Of a stretch of DNA of 64,000 nucleotides, positions 18,804 to 27,458 are shown piece after piece. Where the stretch lies: NCBI RefSeq assembly GCF_963667775.1, contig NZ_OY764015.1, positions 750,501-814,500 of the forward strand, in the 5' to 3' direction. Positions within the stretch are counted from its first letter, which is position 1; each line of letters starts with the position of its first letter. Position numbers and translations under genes: made by a program. Below the pieces are notes generated by a model. The model searched no databases and was not told the DNA's origin. It was given only the letters and a program-made list of their open reading frames with translations. Source of the DNA: an uncultured Trichococcus sp. (GTDB taxonomy: Bacteria; Bacillota; Bacilli; Lactobacillales; Aerococcaceae).

Positions 18804-18955
18804 GTTCGTGGCGGAATTCCCCGCCAAAAAGGTTTTTGCGGGGAATTGTGCATCGGCCGCGGACGTTTTTCCCCGCCAAGGTTATTTTGGCGGTTTTTCT
18901 GACTGTGATTTGAAAGGAAATAGCCCGCCAAAGTGCTTTTGGCGGGCTATTTCTG
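18804..18955. repeat. Triple-hairpin intergenic repeat, copy A
   Basis: Three hairpins in a row with GCCRCC-type stems: 18819-18843 (CCCCGC...GCGGGG), 18871-18893 (CCCCGCCA...TGGCGG) and 18921-18949 (TAGCCCGCCA...TGGCGGGCTA). The whole unit recurs, inverted, at 25744-25896, including the linkers (GTTCGTGGCGGAATTCC, TCCGCGGAC, TTTTTCTGACTG). Confidence 0.85.
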
Positions 18956-19002
18956 ATCATAGATTCAATTACAATGCTACTTCCTTTGCTCACCACAAAA
19001 AA

Positions 19003-19029
19003 AGAAACCCCAATCTATAGAGTTTCTTC
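19003..19029 (-). terminator. Terminator of the nitroreductase gene
   Basis: AAGAAAC and GTTTCTT arms, followed by a T-run on the minus strand, 30 bases past the nitroreductase stop. Confidence 0.75.
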
Positions 19030-19058
19030 TGTGACGCTATTGTATATATCTGTTTGCT

Positions 19059-19835
19059 TTATCTGCGTTCTTTCTTCTCCACTTTCTTGCCGACAGCCGC
19101 CAGGAAGATCGTGAATTCATCTTCGCCGTCCAGATGCAGCAGTTCGTCAACCATGTCCTGGTCGTAGATACCGAGTGCGCACGTGCCGGCATCGATCGAT
19201 TCGCTCGTCAGGTACAGGTTTTCCATAACCGCGCCGATGTCGATCAGGATCTTTTTGTGGGCGGTGATATCGTATTTCCACTCCGAGCGGTAAGGGATGC
19301 AACTCCAGGAGAAGATGACCGATGCGCGTTTGGCGAAGTTCGGCACGAATGGTTGATCGAGCGTCATTTTGTCGACTTGTTCATCGATGTCGTTGACTTC
19401 GCTCAGGTATAGCAATTTGTGGCAATCCGCCAAATAACGGTATACACCCTTTTCCAAACCGTCCACATTGAGGATGAACAAATACGTCTCAAAGGAGTGC
19501 GTTCCGCCGCTGCATGGGACCGTGCGGAAAGTGATGCCCGATCGGTTGGTTCCCGTGATGGCCTGCGTGCTCCACAATAAGTAGGAAAGTTCATCTATCG
19601 TGAGCGCGTCTTTCGCATAGTGGCGCACGCTTCTTCTTTCTTTGATGATTTCGTAGATGTTCTCCTTCTTCACAACCTCGCCGTCGACGGCAGGCAAGTC
19701 CACGATTTCTGCTTCAGCATCGTAGGCTTTGACGTTCGGCGGTTGCGGAATCCCTTTCTGTTTATCCGTTTCGATCGCGCTGAATGTTTTGAAATCCGAC
19801 TTCAGAAAATTGCGTTGTTCCTCGTATCTTGCCAT
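19059..19835 (-). CDS. SagB/ThcOx-type nitroreductase-fold oxidoreductase
   Basis: 258 residues. The FMN-binding nitroreductase fold is seen from IIKERRSVRHYAKDALTIDELSYLLWSTQAITG (RS.R motif, about residue 66), through the SagB-like TVPCSGGTHSFETYLFI, to the C-terminal GAVMENLYLTSESIDAGTCALGIYD. SagB-type members oxidise azolines in thiazole/oxazole peptide toxins, but single copies like this also occur outside such clusters. No YcaO or precursor peptide gene lies nearby, so the substrate is unknown. Monocistronic. Confidence 0.85.
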   Translation of the reverse strand: MARYEEQRNFLKSDFKTFSAIETDKQKGIPQPPNVKAYDAEAEIVDLPAVDGEVVKKENIYEIIKERRSVRHYAKDALTIDELSYLLWSTQAITGTNRSGITFRTVPCSGGTHSFETYLFILNVDGLEKGVYRYLADCHKLLYLSEVNDIDEQVDKMTLDQPFVPNFAKRASVIFSWSCIPYRSEWKYDITAHKKILIDIGAVMENLYLTSESIDAGTCALGIYDQDMVDELLHLDGEDEFTIFLAAVGKKVEKKERR

Positions 19836-19943
19836 GGTAAAACCTCCATTTTTCTTACTATTTTACCATGGATTGTGAATGTTCGCACTATGGCTGAACT
19901 AAGGGTTTCCCCTGTATTTTTAGGTCATGTCGGCGCAGAACCG

Positions 19944-20162
19944 CTACTCCTCTTCTGCGTCCTCTCGGTATTCCAGAATGTCACCGGGCTGGCAGTCCAA
20001 GGCTTTGCAGATGGCTTCCAAGGTCGAGAAGCGGATCGCCTTCGCTTTTCCGGTTTTCAGGATGGACAAATTAGCCATCGTGATGCCGACGTGCTGCGAC
20101 AGTTCCGTGACGCTCATCTTTCTTTTTGCCAACATGACGTCTATATTGATGATTATTGCCAT
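19944..20162 (-). CDS. XRE-family transcriptional regulator (YozG-like, 72 residues)
   Basis: A compact helix-turn-helix protein: MLAKRKMSVTELSQHVGITMANLSILKTGKAKAIRFSTLEAICKALDCQPGDILEY is the core (described here in pieces: HTH at residues ~15-40). The start at 20162 is chosen because GAGGTG lies 8 bases upstream; longer frames upstream run into the neighbour. It directly follows the DUF2975 gene by 10 bases, a standing pair in Gram-positive genomes in which the regulator probably controls or responds to the membrane protein. Confidence 0.88.
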   Translation of the reverse strand: MAIIINIDVMLAKRKMSVTELSQHVGITMANLSILKTGKAKAIRFSTLEAICKALDCQPGDILEYREDAEEE

Positions 20163-20172
20163 TTTGCACACC

Positions 20173-20652
20173 TCATATCGTGTAGTCGTTTTCTTGCTTG
20201 ATTGCGATCGCATTTTGCAGGAGTTTTTGAAGGACAGCGGCAAATACGGCAATCACCATGCAGGCGAATATGATGATCAATCCGATCAGGACGATACCGG
20301 GAGCGTCATCCATATCTCCCATCATGAAAATGAGCGGCATGAACAGGATGAACAGCCCACCGATCGCTGCCGCACAGAGTTTGATGTTCTTCAGGACTTG
20401 CACCGTCAAATCGGAAAAAGCCAAGTCCTTATCGATGTAGCCCAGCAGTTTAAAGACTTGGTGCAGAGCGACGAAATAAATGCCCGCAGATGCGTACAGT
20501 CCGATCATAAATGGATATTGCAAATACGACAGGCTCGGCACCAGTTCGACCAGGAAAGCCGCAATTTCCGGGATAATAAAAATGCATAGCCCCACTACCG
20601 GAAGGCCCATCAGAACGACGACCGCCTTCAAAAAGAATGTTTCTCGTTTCAT
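20173..20652 (-). CDS. DUF2975 membrane protein
   Basis: 159 residues with four hydrophobic helices (about 8-30, 46-68, 90-115, 120-145). The order and the paired XRE regulator downstream match DUF2975 proteins. Function is not known; likely first gene of a two-gene operon. Confidence 0.83.
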   Translation of the reverse strand: MKRETFFLKAVVVLMGLPVVGLCIFIIPEIAAFLVELVPSLSYLQYPFMIGLYASAGIYFVALHQVFKLLGYIDKDLAFSDLTVQVLKNIKLCAAAIGGLFILFMPLIFMMGDMDDAPGIVLIGLIIIFACMVIAVFAAVLQKLLQNAIAIKQENDYTI

Positions 20653-20771
20653 GTCTACAACACCTCGTTTGGATTTGTTACTGTTAGTGTAGCTTTACAT
20701 TTATCGTTTTACAATAAATATTTATTCTTTTAAGCAATTCTTAACGAACGTGCTCCACCGCTATGGACGCG

Positions 20772-20906
20772 AATTACCGGCGAGGAAGTCCTCGCCGGTA
20801 ATTCCGACTTCATTTGGCTGATAATTCCCGGTGAAGCCGCCTTCGCCGGGAAACAGGTCCTCATTTGCCGGATAATACCCGGCGAAGCGCTCCTCACCGG
20901 GTATTA
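20772..20906. repeat. Triple-hairpin intergenic repeat, copy C (different sequence)
   Basis: Three consecutive hairpins: 20772-20803 (AATTACCGGCGAGG / CCTCGCCGGTAATT), 20825-20852 (TTCCCGG / CCGGGAA), 20873-20906 (TAATACCCGG / CCGGGTATTA). It has the same three-stem plan as copies A and B but other stem sequences. It lies between the DUF2975 and HAD genes. Confidence 0.8.
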
Positions 20907-20917
20907 TACCTGTATCC

Positions 20918-20963
20918 AAAAAAGCCAGCCACCATCCAAAGTTAAGGATGCGGTCTGGCTTTT
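20918..20963 (-). terminator. Terminator of the VOC-HAD operon
   Basis: AAAAGCCAG...ACCATCC pairs with GGATG...CTGGCTTTT; T-run on the minus strand, just past the HAD stop. Confidence 0.85.
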
Positions 20964-20978
20964 CGGTATATTCTGTTC

Positions 20979-21815
20979 TCACAAATATCTCTCAAGCATA
21001 TGGGCGATGCCGTCTTCGTTGTTGGACAAGGTGATTTCGTTCGCGCTCGCTTTCAGCGCGTCAATCGCATTACCCATCGCGACGCCGACTCCTGCATAGG
21101 CAATGATGGACGCATCGTTCTGCCCGTCCCCGAATGAGATGACCTGCTCGGCATTGATCCCCAATGACCGCAGTGTCTTGTTCAGCGCATAGGCTTTGTC
21201 GATGCCTTTGTCGGCAATCTCGAAATAGAACGGCGCCGAGAAAAAGCCATTGATCCGCCCTTCAAATGGCCGCATGATTTCTTGCCAGTGCTGCGCCAAG
21301 TAATCCGGTTCTCCCGCGATCAAAATTTTATGCAGGGGGAAATCGACAAAGTCCGCCAGATGTTCCACTTCGCACAATTTGAAATTGCCGCTGCGCGATT
21401 CGTATTCGATGATGTTCCGCAAACCATACGGCGGTACGGTGATCATGCAATCATACACGTCATTCACATACATATAATCTTTGTGCGCAATCATTGGTTT
21501 GACTTCGAATTGCTCCAAGTGCGTCAGCAGCGCTGCTCCTATTTCTTCGGAAATGCTTTGACTGAAGAGCATCTCATCCGTTGCACAATCTGTCACACAA
21601 GCCCCATTATTGGAAAGAAGCAAGCCATGATAGTGTTCCATCTTTAGTTCTTTTGAGAATTTCAGCATCGCCGGCAAGGGCCTACCGGAAGCCAGCACAA
21701 GTTTCACGCCGGCTTCTTGAGCCCGCAATAATGATTCTCTCGTCCTTGGCGTGATTACTTTCTGGTCATTCAGTAATGTGCCATCGATGTCCAGCACAAT
21801 CGCTTTGATTGCCAT
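20979..21815 (-). CDS. Cof-type HAD-IIB family phosphatase
   Basis: 278 residues from the ATG at 21815 (GAGGTGAAGGGA upstream; a GTG nine bases earlier is less likely). HAD motif I is VLDIDGTLLND, motif II LVLASGRPL, and the C-terminal motif III/IV part is VISFGDGQNDASIIAYAGVGVAMGNA, all intact. These soluble enzymes dephosphorylate sugar phosphates and flavin or pyridoxal cofactors; the substrate is not clear from sequence. Starts 22 bases after the VOC gene, so both are one operon. Confidence 0.92.
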   Translation of the reverse strand: MAIKAIVLDIDGTLLNDQKVITPRTRESLLRAQEAGVKLVLASGRPLPAMLKFSKELKMEHYHGLLLSNNGACVTDCATDEMLFSQSISEEIGAALLTHLEQFEVKPMIAHKDYMYVNDVYDCMITVPPYGLRNIIEYESRSGNFKLCEVEHLADFVDFPLHKILIAGEPDYLAQHWQEIMRPFEGRINGFFSAPFYFEIADKGIDKAYALNKTLRSLGINAEQVISFGDGQNDASIIAYAGVGVAMGNAIDALKASANEITLSNNEDGIAHMLERYL

Positions 21816-21836
21816 TCCCTTCACCTCATGCTTTCC

Positions 21837-22220
21837 CTAGATCGTGATTTCGATTCTGTTTCCTTCCGGATCGCCGATGACGGATTCGTAGTAGCCGTCT
21901 CCGGTCACTCTGCACGGGCTCAACAGGGGATAGCCGGCATCCACCAGTTTTTGCGTCAAGGAGTCCACAATTTCTTTGCTGCCGACCGCGATGGCCAGAT
22001 GCGCAAAGCCAAGTATTTCATTGGTTTGGGAACCTTTGATCACATCTTCGCGATGCATGATCTCCAATCTGGTGCCATCCGCGAAGGACAGGAAATAGGA
22101 TTGGAAGCCCGTTTTCTGGTTATGGTACATTTCACCCGCTGTAGCTTTGAAATAATCACAGTAGAATTCTCTCATTTTTTCCAAATCTGAAGTCCAAAGA
22201 CCGATATGTTCTATTTTCAT
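21837..22220 (-). CDS. VOC-family (glyoxalase/bleomycin-resistance fold) protein
   Basis: 127 residues, two beta-alpha-beta-beta-beta modules: MKIEHIGLWTSDLEKMREFY at the start, and HLAIAVGSKEIVDSLTQKL in the second half, ending in GDPEGNRIEIT. Metal-binding His and Glu positions are present (H5, E57-like, H93, E124-like). Dioxygenase, lyase or antibiotic-binding roles are all possible. First gene of the VOC-HAD operon; the start has AAGGAGG upstream. Confidence 0.85.
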   Translation of the reverse strand: MKIEHIGLWTSDLEKMREFYCDYFKATAGEMYHNQKTGFQSYFLSFADGTRLEIMHREDVIKGSQTNEILGFAHLAIAVGSKEIVDSLTQKLVDAGYPLLSPCRVTGDGYYESVIGDPEGNRIEITI

Positions 22221-22450
22221 TTAATAACCTCCTTGATAACTAACGTTAGTATATGCCATTCATCCAAAAATGACAGTCGAAAAGCTTCAGTTGAAATAAA
22301 TTTGTCTATACACTTCCATTCAACCTCGAATTAGTGAAACAATCCTGTCAAAATCTCTGATTGCCTCTTAACAGTAGGATATGGTACTTTACAGTCAGAA
22401 AGATTTTTGATTGGAGGCGAACCGTATTAAAAAGGAAAATAAACCTAATA

Positions 22451-22497
22451 AAACATGAACGCCACCTTCAAATATTGTCGGGGTGATGTTCATGTTT
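22451..22497 (-). terminator. Hairpin downstream of the signal peptidase fusion gene
   Basis: Arms AAACATGAAC-GCCACC and GGTGA-TGTTCATGTTT with a 15-base loop; T-rich on the minus strand. Likely terminator of the minus-strand gene ending at 22553. Confidence 0.65.
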
Positions 22498-22552
22498 AGC
22501 ATACGTATTTCCTCAAGACAAAAGTGCAAAAACGCTAAGCGCTGAGATGCTT

Positions 22553-23638
22553 TTATTCGGCTACACCATTATCCGTGATGATTCCTATCTTATTTAATGG
22601 CCAGACTTCAAAATCGACTGTACTTTCAAGATGCTCTGTTGGTATGAAACCTTTAATCTGCTCTGCCGGGATAAACCCGAAAACACGACTGTCTTTTGAA
22701 ACGTTGCGGTTATCTCCCAGAACGAAATACATATTCTCTGGGACGGTTGCTTCCCCTGTCAGGCTGAAAAGTGTGAAATCTCCAGTCAAACTCTGATTCG
22801 AGTCCTCTTTAAACTCCTCAAGATAGTGTTCCTCGACTTTTTCGCCATTAATGTACAGCTCGTCCTGGAAATATTTGATTTCATCTCCAGGAAGACCGAT
22901 GACCCTCTTCACATATTCCTGCTCTGTTCCGTCTGGCACTGGGAAGACAACAATATCGAACCGATTGACTTTTTCCAAATTGATTAGCATCAGCCTGTCC
23001 CCGGACTCTAAGGTGGGCAACATAGAATTCCCTACGACCTGAAAATGATAAAATAGGTTTGTACCGAGTGACGTAAATCCTGCCATGACTACATCCAACA
23101 TTTCATCAGTTATTTCTAAGATGTACCACTTATTTTCTTCTTTGACCAAATCAATTTTCAAAGTTTTCTCGATGTACGTTTCAGGAACTGCTTCCATTTG
23201 CTCTTTTATCGTATCAGCGAATATATGATTAACTTCTTCTGTCGCTTCCGTACCGTTGAACTCCGAAGATGACATTTTCAAGAGCACTGAACTGACAGTT
23301 GCTTTGATCAACGGTGCGCCATCCATATACTTCGCGTCTACCGTAACGACTGCTCTATCATCCTCAACTGCAGTATTCGTCACTTCAAAGGAAATTTTAT
23401 CGGCACTTTTTTTGAAATATTCCAATAGATATGTATTTGATTCATCCAGTGGGAGCTCAACCGTTCTCGCTGACAATGGACGAACCGAAGACAAAGTGGC
23501 CTCCATCATTGCTTCGGCGTCAAGTTGTTGCCCTGCTGTAAAAAACGCCTCGACTGTTGATTCAGGTTTTGCGCCACTACAGCCGGCCAATAAAGCTAGT
23601 GACAGCATCGATACTGCGATTGTTCTCCATTTTCTCAT
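22553..23638 (-). CDS. Lipoprotein fused to a signal peptidase I domain
   Basis: 361 residues in one open frame. Residues 1-20 are a lipoprotein signal with lipobox LLAGC (Cys20). Residues ~25-180 form a DUF4878-like lipoprotein domain. Residues ~198-350 are a signal peptidase I (S26) domain with box B (GNSMLPTLESGD, catalytic Ser205), box C (RFDIVVF), box D (YVKRVIGLPGD, catalytic Lys244) and box E (GDNRNVSKDSRVFG, 308-321). The usual N-terminal transmembrane anchor of SPase I is missing; lipid at Cys20 would hold the catalytic domain outside. It may process a special set of exported proteins. Single gene, AGGAG upstream. Confidence 0.88.
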   Translation of the reverse strand: MRKWRTIAVSMLSLALLAGCSGAKPESTVEAFFTAGQQLDAEAMMEATLSSVRPLSARTVELPLDESNTYLLEYFKKSADKISFEVTNTAVEDDRAVVTVDAKYMDGAPLIKATVSSVLLKMSSSEFNGTEATEEVNHIFADTIKEQMEAVPETYIEKTLKIDLVKEENKWYILEITDEMLDVVMAGFTSLGTNLFYHFQVVGNSMLPTLESGDRLMLINLEKVNRFDIVVFPVPDGTEQEYVKRVIGLPGDEIKYFQDELYINGEKVEEHYLEEFKEDSNQSLTGDFTLFSLTGEATVPENMYFVLGDNRNVSKDSRVFGFIPAEQIKGFIPTEHLESTVDFEVWPLNKIGIITDNGVAE

Positions 23639-23980
23639 TCTCTTACTCCTCCAATTTTCGAATTGTGATGCTTAGTATTCTCCTATATTAATAACTACGG
23701 ATTACCCAATTGATAAGCAAATATTTCTGTCATATTAGTATCACCCATTGATTGAGGCTAGCATCTGATGTCCGGTTGCTCCAGAGACAAGCATGCTGGC
23801 GCTTGCCAATAGAGGGATATTTATTTTAATATAATTGTACCACTGTGCGGATGTTAAGCAACATTATTCAAATATACTTTTTCCAGAAGTCCGCAAGAAT
23901 TTAAAGGAGCGTATCGATACCTCATTCCATGAATCTATGTTATAACTATATTTGAATGATTTTTTTTGGAGGAGGTACCT
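23639..23980. other. Intergenic gap between divergent genes
   Basis: 342 bases holding divergent promoters for the signal peptidase fusion (minus) and the ABC exporter (plus). A TATAATTG near 23829-23836 is a possible -10. No gene recognised. Confidence 0.4.
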
Positions 23981-25705
23981 ATGCTTAAACGTTTTTTCGG
24001 CTATTATAAACCCTACAAGCATCTGTTTTTGCTTGATTTTTGTTGTGCTATTTTGGCGGCTGTCCTGGAACTTTCTTTCCCGATCGTCGTCAACAGCGTC
24101 ATTGATTCCATTTTGCCTTCCGGGCAGTGGAATTTGATCCTCATGGTTTCGCTGGGCCTGTTAATGTTGTACATCGTCAACACAGCGCTGCAGTACATCG
24201 TCGTCTATTTCGGGCACGTGCTGGGCACCAACATCGAGACCGATATGCGCCGGGAACTCTACGGCCACATGCAGAAGCAGCCCTTCAGTTACTACGATGA
24301 CCAAAAGACCGGAAAATTGATGGCGCGGCTGACGACGGATCTGTTCGAGATTTCCGAAGTGGCGCATCACGGACCTGAGGATATCTTCATCACCATCATC
24401 ACGCTGTTGGGATCGTTTCTGTTGATGCTGCAGATCCATGTGGCGTTGGCGATTGCCACTTTTGTCATGATTCCCTTCATTACGATTGCGCTCGTTTTTT
24501 TCAATAAGAAAATGACCAAAATCAACACCCGCATTTTTGAAGATCTGGGTGAATTCAGCGCGGGGATTGAAGCTTCGGTCAGCGGTATCCGCGTCGTGCA
24601 GGCATTCGCAAACGAAGCTTATGAAGCGAAACGGTTCGAAGGATTGAACCAAGCTTATCGCCGTTCCAAAATTGCCTTCTACAAAATGATGGGCATCAGT
24701 TCGTCCTATAACTATCTGCTGATCCGGCTGATCAACCTGTTCGCGCTGTTCTTCGGAGCTTATTACACGATCCAGGGCCAGCTTTCCTACGGCGAGTTCG
24801 TCGGGTTCATCCTCTTGTCCAATATCTTTGTGCGTCCGATCGAAAAAGTGAATACGATGATCGAAAGTTATCCGAAAGGCATCGCCGGCTTCCGGCGCTT
24901 CACCGAAGAGTTGGACCGCACACCGGATATTCTGGACAAACCGGGCGCCATCGAAGTGAGCCATCTTAATGGCGACATCGTCTATAGCCAAGTATCGTTC
25001 GGCTATGACGGTTCCAAAAAAGTATTGGACAGGATCAATCTGAAGATCCGCGCTGGTGAGACAGTCGCTTTCGTCGGTCCAAGCGGCGCGGGGAAAACAA
25101 CTTTGTGCAACCTCCTTCCCCGCTTTTACGAAGCGACAGAAGGGACGATCACCGTCGACGGCAACAACATCCAGGATTTGACCTTGCAGTCCTTGCGCAA
25201 TCAAATCGGTGTCGTGCAGCAGGATGTCTTCCTATTCCCAGGAACCGTCAGAGAAAACATCGCCTACGGGAAACTGGACGCTACCGATTCCGAGATTGAG
25301 CAGGCAGCACAGATGGCCAATCTCGACAAGGTTATCGCAGAGATGCCACTTGGATTCGATACGTTGATCGGGGAACGCGGGGTCAAATTATCCGGCGGGC
25401 AAAAGCAGCGGCTTTCGATTGCGCGCATGTTCCTGAAAAATCCTCCGATCCTGATTCTGGATGAGGCGACTTCCGCGCTGGATACCGAGACCGAACAAGT
25501 CATCCAGGAATCGTTGGATAACTTGTCTAAAGGTCGGACGACATTGATCATCGCGCACCGTTTGACGACCATCAAGCATGCCGACAGAATCATCGTCGTC
25601 GATGAACAAGGGATTTCCGAACAGGGATCACACAAGGAATTGCTGGCTCAGGACGGAACCTACCGGCGCCTCTATGAGGCCCAGTTCTTGGGGATCGACC
25701 AATAG
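23981..25705 (+). CDS. ABC exporter, fused permease-ATPase (MsbA/LmrA/BmrA type)
   Basis: 574 residues from the ATG at 23981, which has GGAGGAGG 5 bases upstream; the TTG fifteen bases earlier overlaps that site and is rejected. Six membrane helices cover residues ~15-300. The ATPase part has Walker A (GPSGAGKTT), the Q-loop (VVQQDVF), signature LSGGQKQR, Walker B (ILILDEATSALD) and the switch His (IAHRLTT). Half-transporters of this type dimerise and pump lipids, drugs or peptides. Stands alone; substrate unknown. Confidence 0.93.
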   Translation: MLKRFFGYYKPYKHLFLLDFCCAILAAVLELSFPIVVNSVIDSILPSGQWNLILMVSLGLLMLYIVNTALQYIVVYFGHVLGTNIETDMRRELYGHMQKQPFSYYDDQKTGKLMARLTTDLFEISEVAHHGPEDIFITIITLLGSFLLMLQIHVALAIATFVMIPFITIALVFFNKKMTKINTRIFEDLGEFSAGIEASVSGIRVVQAFANEAYEAKRFEGLNQAYRRSKIAFYKMMGISSSYNYLLIRLINLFALFFGAYYTIQGQLSYGEFVGFILLSNIFVRPIEKVNTMIESYPKGIAGFRRFTEELDRTPDILDKPGAIEVSHLNGDIVYSQVSFGYDGSKKVLDRINLKIRAGETVAFVGPSGAGKTTLCNLLPRFYEATEGTITVDGNNIQDLTLQSLRNQIGVVQQDVFLFPGTVRENIAYGKLDATDSEIEQAAQMANLDKVIAEMPLGFDTLIGERGVKLSGGQKQRLSIARMFLKNPPILILDEATSALDTETEQVIQESLDNLSKGRTTLIIAHRLTTIKHADRIIVVDEQGISEQGSHKELLAQDGTYRRLYEAQFLGIDQ

Positions 25706-25743
25706 GGATAGAGCTCCTTCTGTTCGGGAATTGAATTCATGCC

Positions 25744-25896
25744 CAAAAATAACCCGCCGAAACCACTTTGGCGGGGAAAATCAGTCCAAATTCCAGTCAG
25801 AAAAACCGCCAAAACGATCTTGGCGGGGGAAAATGTCCGCGGACTACACGAGATTTCCCGCGAAAACCACTTTGGCGGGGAATTCCGCCACGAACT
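25744..25896. repeat. Triple-hairpin intergenic repeat, copy B (inverted copy of A)
   Basis: The reverse complement of this segment matches 18804-18955 along its full length, with three GCC-stem hairpins in the same order and closely similar linkers. It follows the ABC exporter gene. Confidence 0.85.
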
Positions 25897-25932
25897 CGAA
25901 CCCTAGACAAAAAATCAGTCAAACATATGACA

Positions 25933-25976
25933 AAAAACAAGAAAGGCAACCCTACGTGGTTGCCTTTCTTGTTTTT
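25933..25976. terminator. Bidirectional terminator
   Basis: Perfect 19-base arms 25933-25951 and 25958-25976 around loop CTACGT, A-run on one flank and T-run on the other. It ends the ABC exporter transcript and the radical SAM operon, which converge here. Confidence 0.9.
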
Positions 25977-26026
25977 GATAGATGACTCAGTTATTCCACA
26001 CTCATTTCGATTAAAATGAACTAGGC

Positions 26027-26959
26027 TCAACGCAACCTGTAGGTCACAATGCCCATATAATCGATGCCGGTGACTTTATCGTCCGCTCTCATTCTGGAAC
26101 AGATATCTTCTATGGCAAGTTTATCGCAGCCCCTGGAGGCCAAAAAAATGTCGACTTCAAATTGGTTCATCGGGTGCCGTTTGATGATGCTCATGATGGC
26201 TTCGTAATCATCCGGGATTTCGCTGTGGAAGCCTTCCGTATCCAAAAAATTGATCGGGATGCCGCCCAAAATCTCGACTGCGCGGTTCATCCTTTCCGGG
26301 CTGATTTCTTTGGCGTAAGTCTCTGCGGGCGGCCGGACTGGCGTGTTGATGTAAACACGGTCATACTTTATTTTCTCCAGCGCCTCCGCATACTTCCTGA
26401 GGGATTCGTCATCGTCATTGATTCCGTCGATCAACATGATTTCGATCCACAGCGATCCGGTGTACTCTTTCGAGAACGTAATCAATCCCTCGTTCACTTT
26501 CTCGAAGTCAATGGATCGATGCGGACGGTTGATTTTCCTGAATGAAACGGTATCGTATGCGTCCAACGTTGGAAGCACAATGTCGGCCAACCCCAATTCC
26601 GCACGCAAAGCCGCATCATAAAGCAAGGCGCCGTTTGTGATCACAGCGACCGGTTTATCGGTCCTTTCCTTTATGCCAAGAATGAGTTCCCCCAGGCCCA
26701 AATACAGGGTCGGCTCCCCCTCGCCGACTATCGTCACAACATCGAACGGTACGGCACTTTTCAGGAATGCATCAAATTCCATCAGTATTTCCGCGACAGG
26801 AAAAAACATCTCCCGCGTGTTCATAAAATGGTCCGTCTTTCCCAGTTGACAGTAGATGCAGGAATAGTTGCAGGTTTTTTTCGGAATCGGGCTGACGCCT
26901 AAAGAAATTCCGAGACGTCTGGATGGTACTGGTCCATAAATATACTTCATGCTTTCCAT
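26027..26959 (-). CDS. Radical SAM protein
   Basis: 310 residues when started at the ATG at 26959, with GGGGTG 9 bases upstream. The radical SAM cluster motif CNYSCIYC (Cys30, Cys34, Cys37) binds a 4Fe-4S cluster, and GEGEPTLY marks the SAM-binding part; the N-terminal YGPVPSRRLGISLGV is typical of the COG0731-like group. No extra cluster-binding cysteines are evident in the C-terminal part beyond RGCDK and DICSR. Last gene of a four-gene minus-strand cluster with DUF134, DUF89 and an MBL-fold gene. Substrate unknown. Confidence 0.88.
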   Translation of the reverse strand: MESMKYIYGPVPSRRLGISLGVSPIPKKTCNYSCIYCQLGKTDHFMNTREMFFPVAEILMEFDAFLKSAVPFDVVTIVGEGEPTLYLGLGELILGIKERTDKPVAVITNGALLYDAALRAELGLADIVLPTLDAYDTVSFRKINRPHRSIDFEKVNEGLITFSKEYTGSLWIEIMLIDGINDDDESLRKYAEALEKIKYDRVYINTPVRPPAETYAKEISPERMNRAVEILGGIPINFLDTEGFHSEIPDDYEAIMSIIKRHPMNQFEVDIFLASRGCDKLAIEDICSRMRADDKVTGIDYMGIVTYRLR

Positions 26960-27047
26960 CAACAAGCACACCCCTTTTATGCTGATCAAATTCTGTTTAC
27001 TTCCGCAAAATGAACCGATGGCGACTGGAATGCTGACTCGTCAAGTG

Positions 27048-27455
27048 TTATTGGCCTGAAACAGTTGATTCCTCAGGTAATTTCTCCCTGCCCTTGCATC
27101 TTTTGGGGCCATTTCCGCACCTGCGTCTCCGGCAACCCTTCCCACAATTCCCTTCGAACTCGTTACACAGTTTGTAATCACCGCCTTCGATCCTCAATCC
27201 TTTACCATTCACAATCAATTCTGCCATTTTTTTGCGAGCATTGTTGTACATCCCCTGCACAGTAGTCCGGGCGATAGCCATTTGTTCCGCGCATTGTTCC
27301 TGCGTAAAACCTTCCAGATCGATCAAACGGATGGTTTCGTATTCGTCTATACTCATTGTGACGATGTGCTCTGGATCTACTTTTTCATTAAGAGGGCCAA
27401 ACTGATCGCTTCTTGGCAAACAACATACTTTTCTCCATTTTCTTGGTCTCGCCAT
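27048..27455 (-). CDS. DUF134 family DNA-binding protein with Cys-rich tail
   Basis: 135 residues. [15 protein letters not shown] is the family start; [33 protein letters not shown] (residues ~40-75) is a sigma-70 region-4-like helix-turn-helix. The tail ([20 protein letters not shown]) can bind metal or a cluster. Such proteins are thought to sense redox or metal and regulate neighbours. The RBS (AGGAGG) lies within the last codons of the DUF89 gene, so the two are coupled. Confidence 0.9.
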   Translation of the reverse strand: MARPRKWRKVCCLPRSDQFGPLNEKVDPEHIVTMSIDEYETIRLIDLEGFTQEQCAEQMAIARTTVQGMYNNARKKMAELIVNGKGLRIEGGDYKLCNEFEGNCGKGCRRRRCGNGPKRCKGREKLPEESTVSGQ

Positions 27456-27458
27456 TTT

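Noticed and set aside
24161-25204. Long minus-strand frame opposite the ABC exporter
   Set aside because: Shadow of the exporter gene; low-complexity His/Asp/Gln-rich protein, no RBS.
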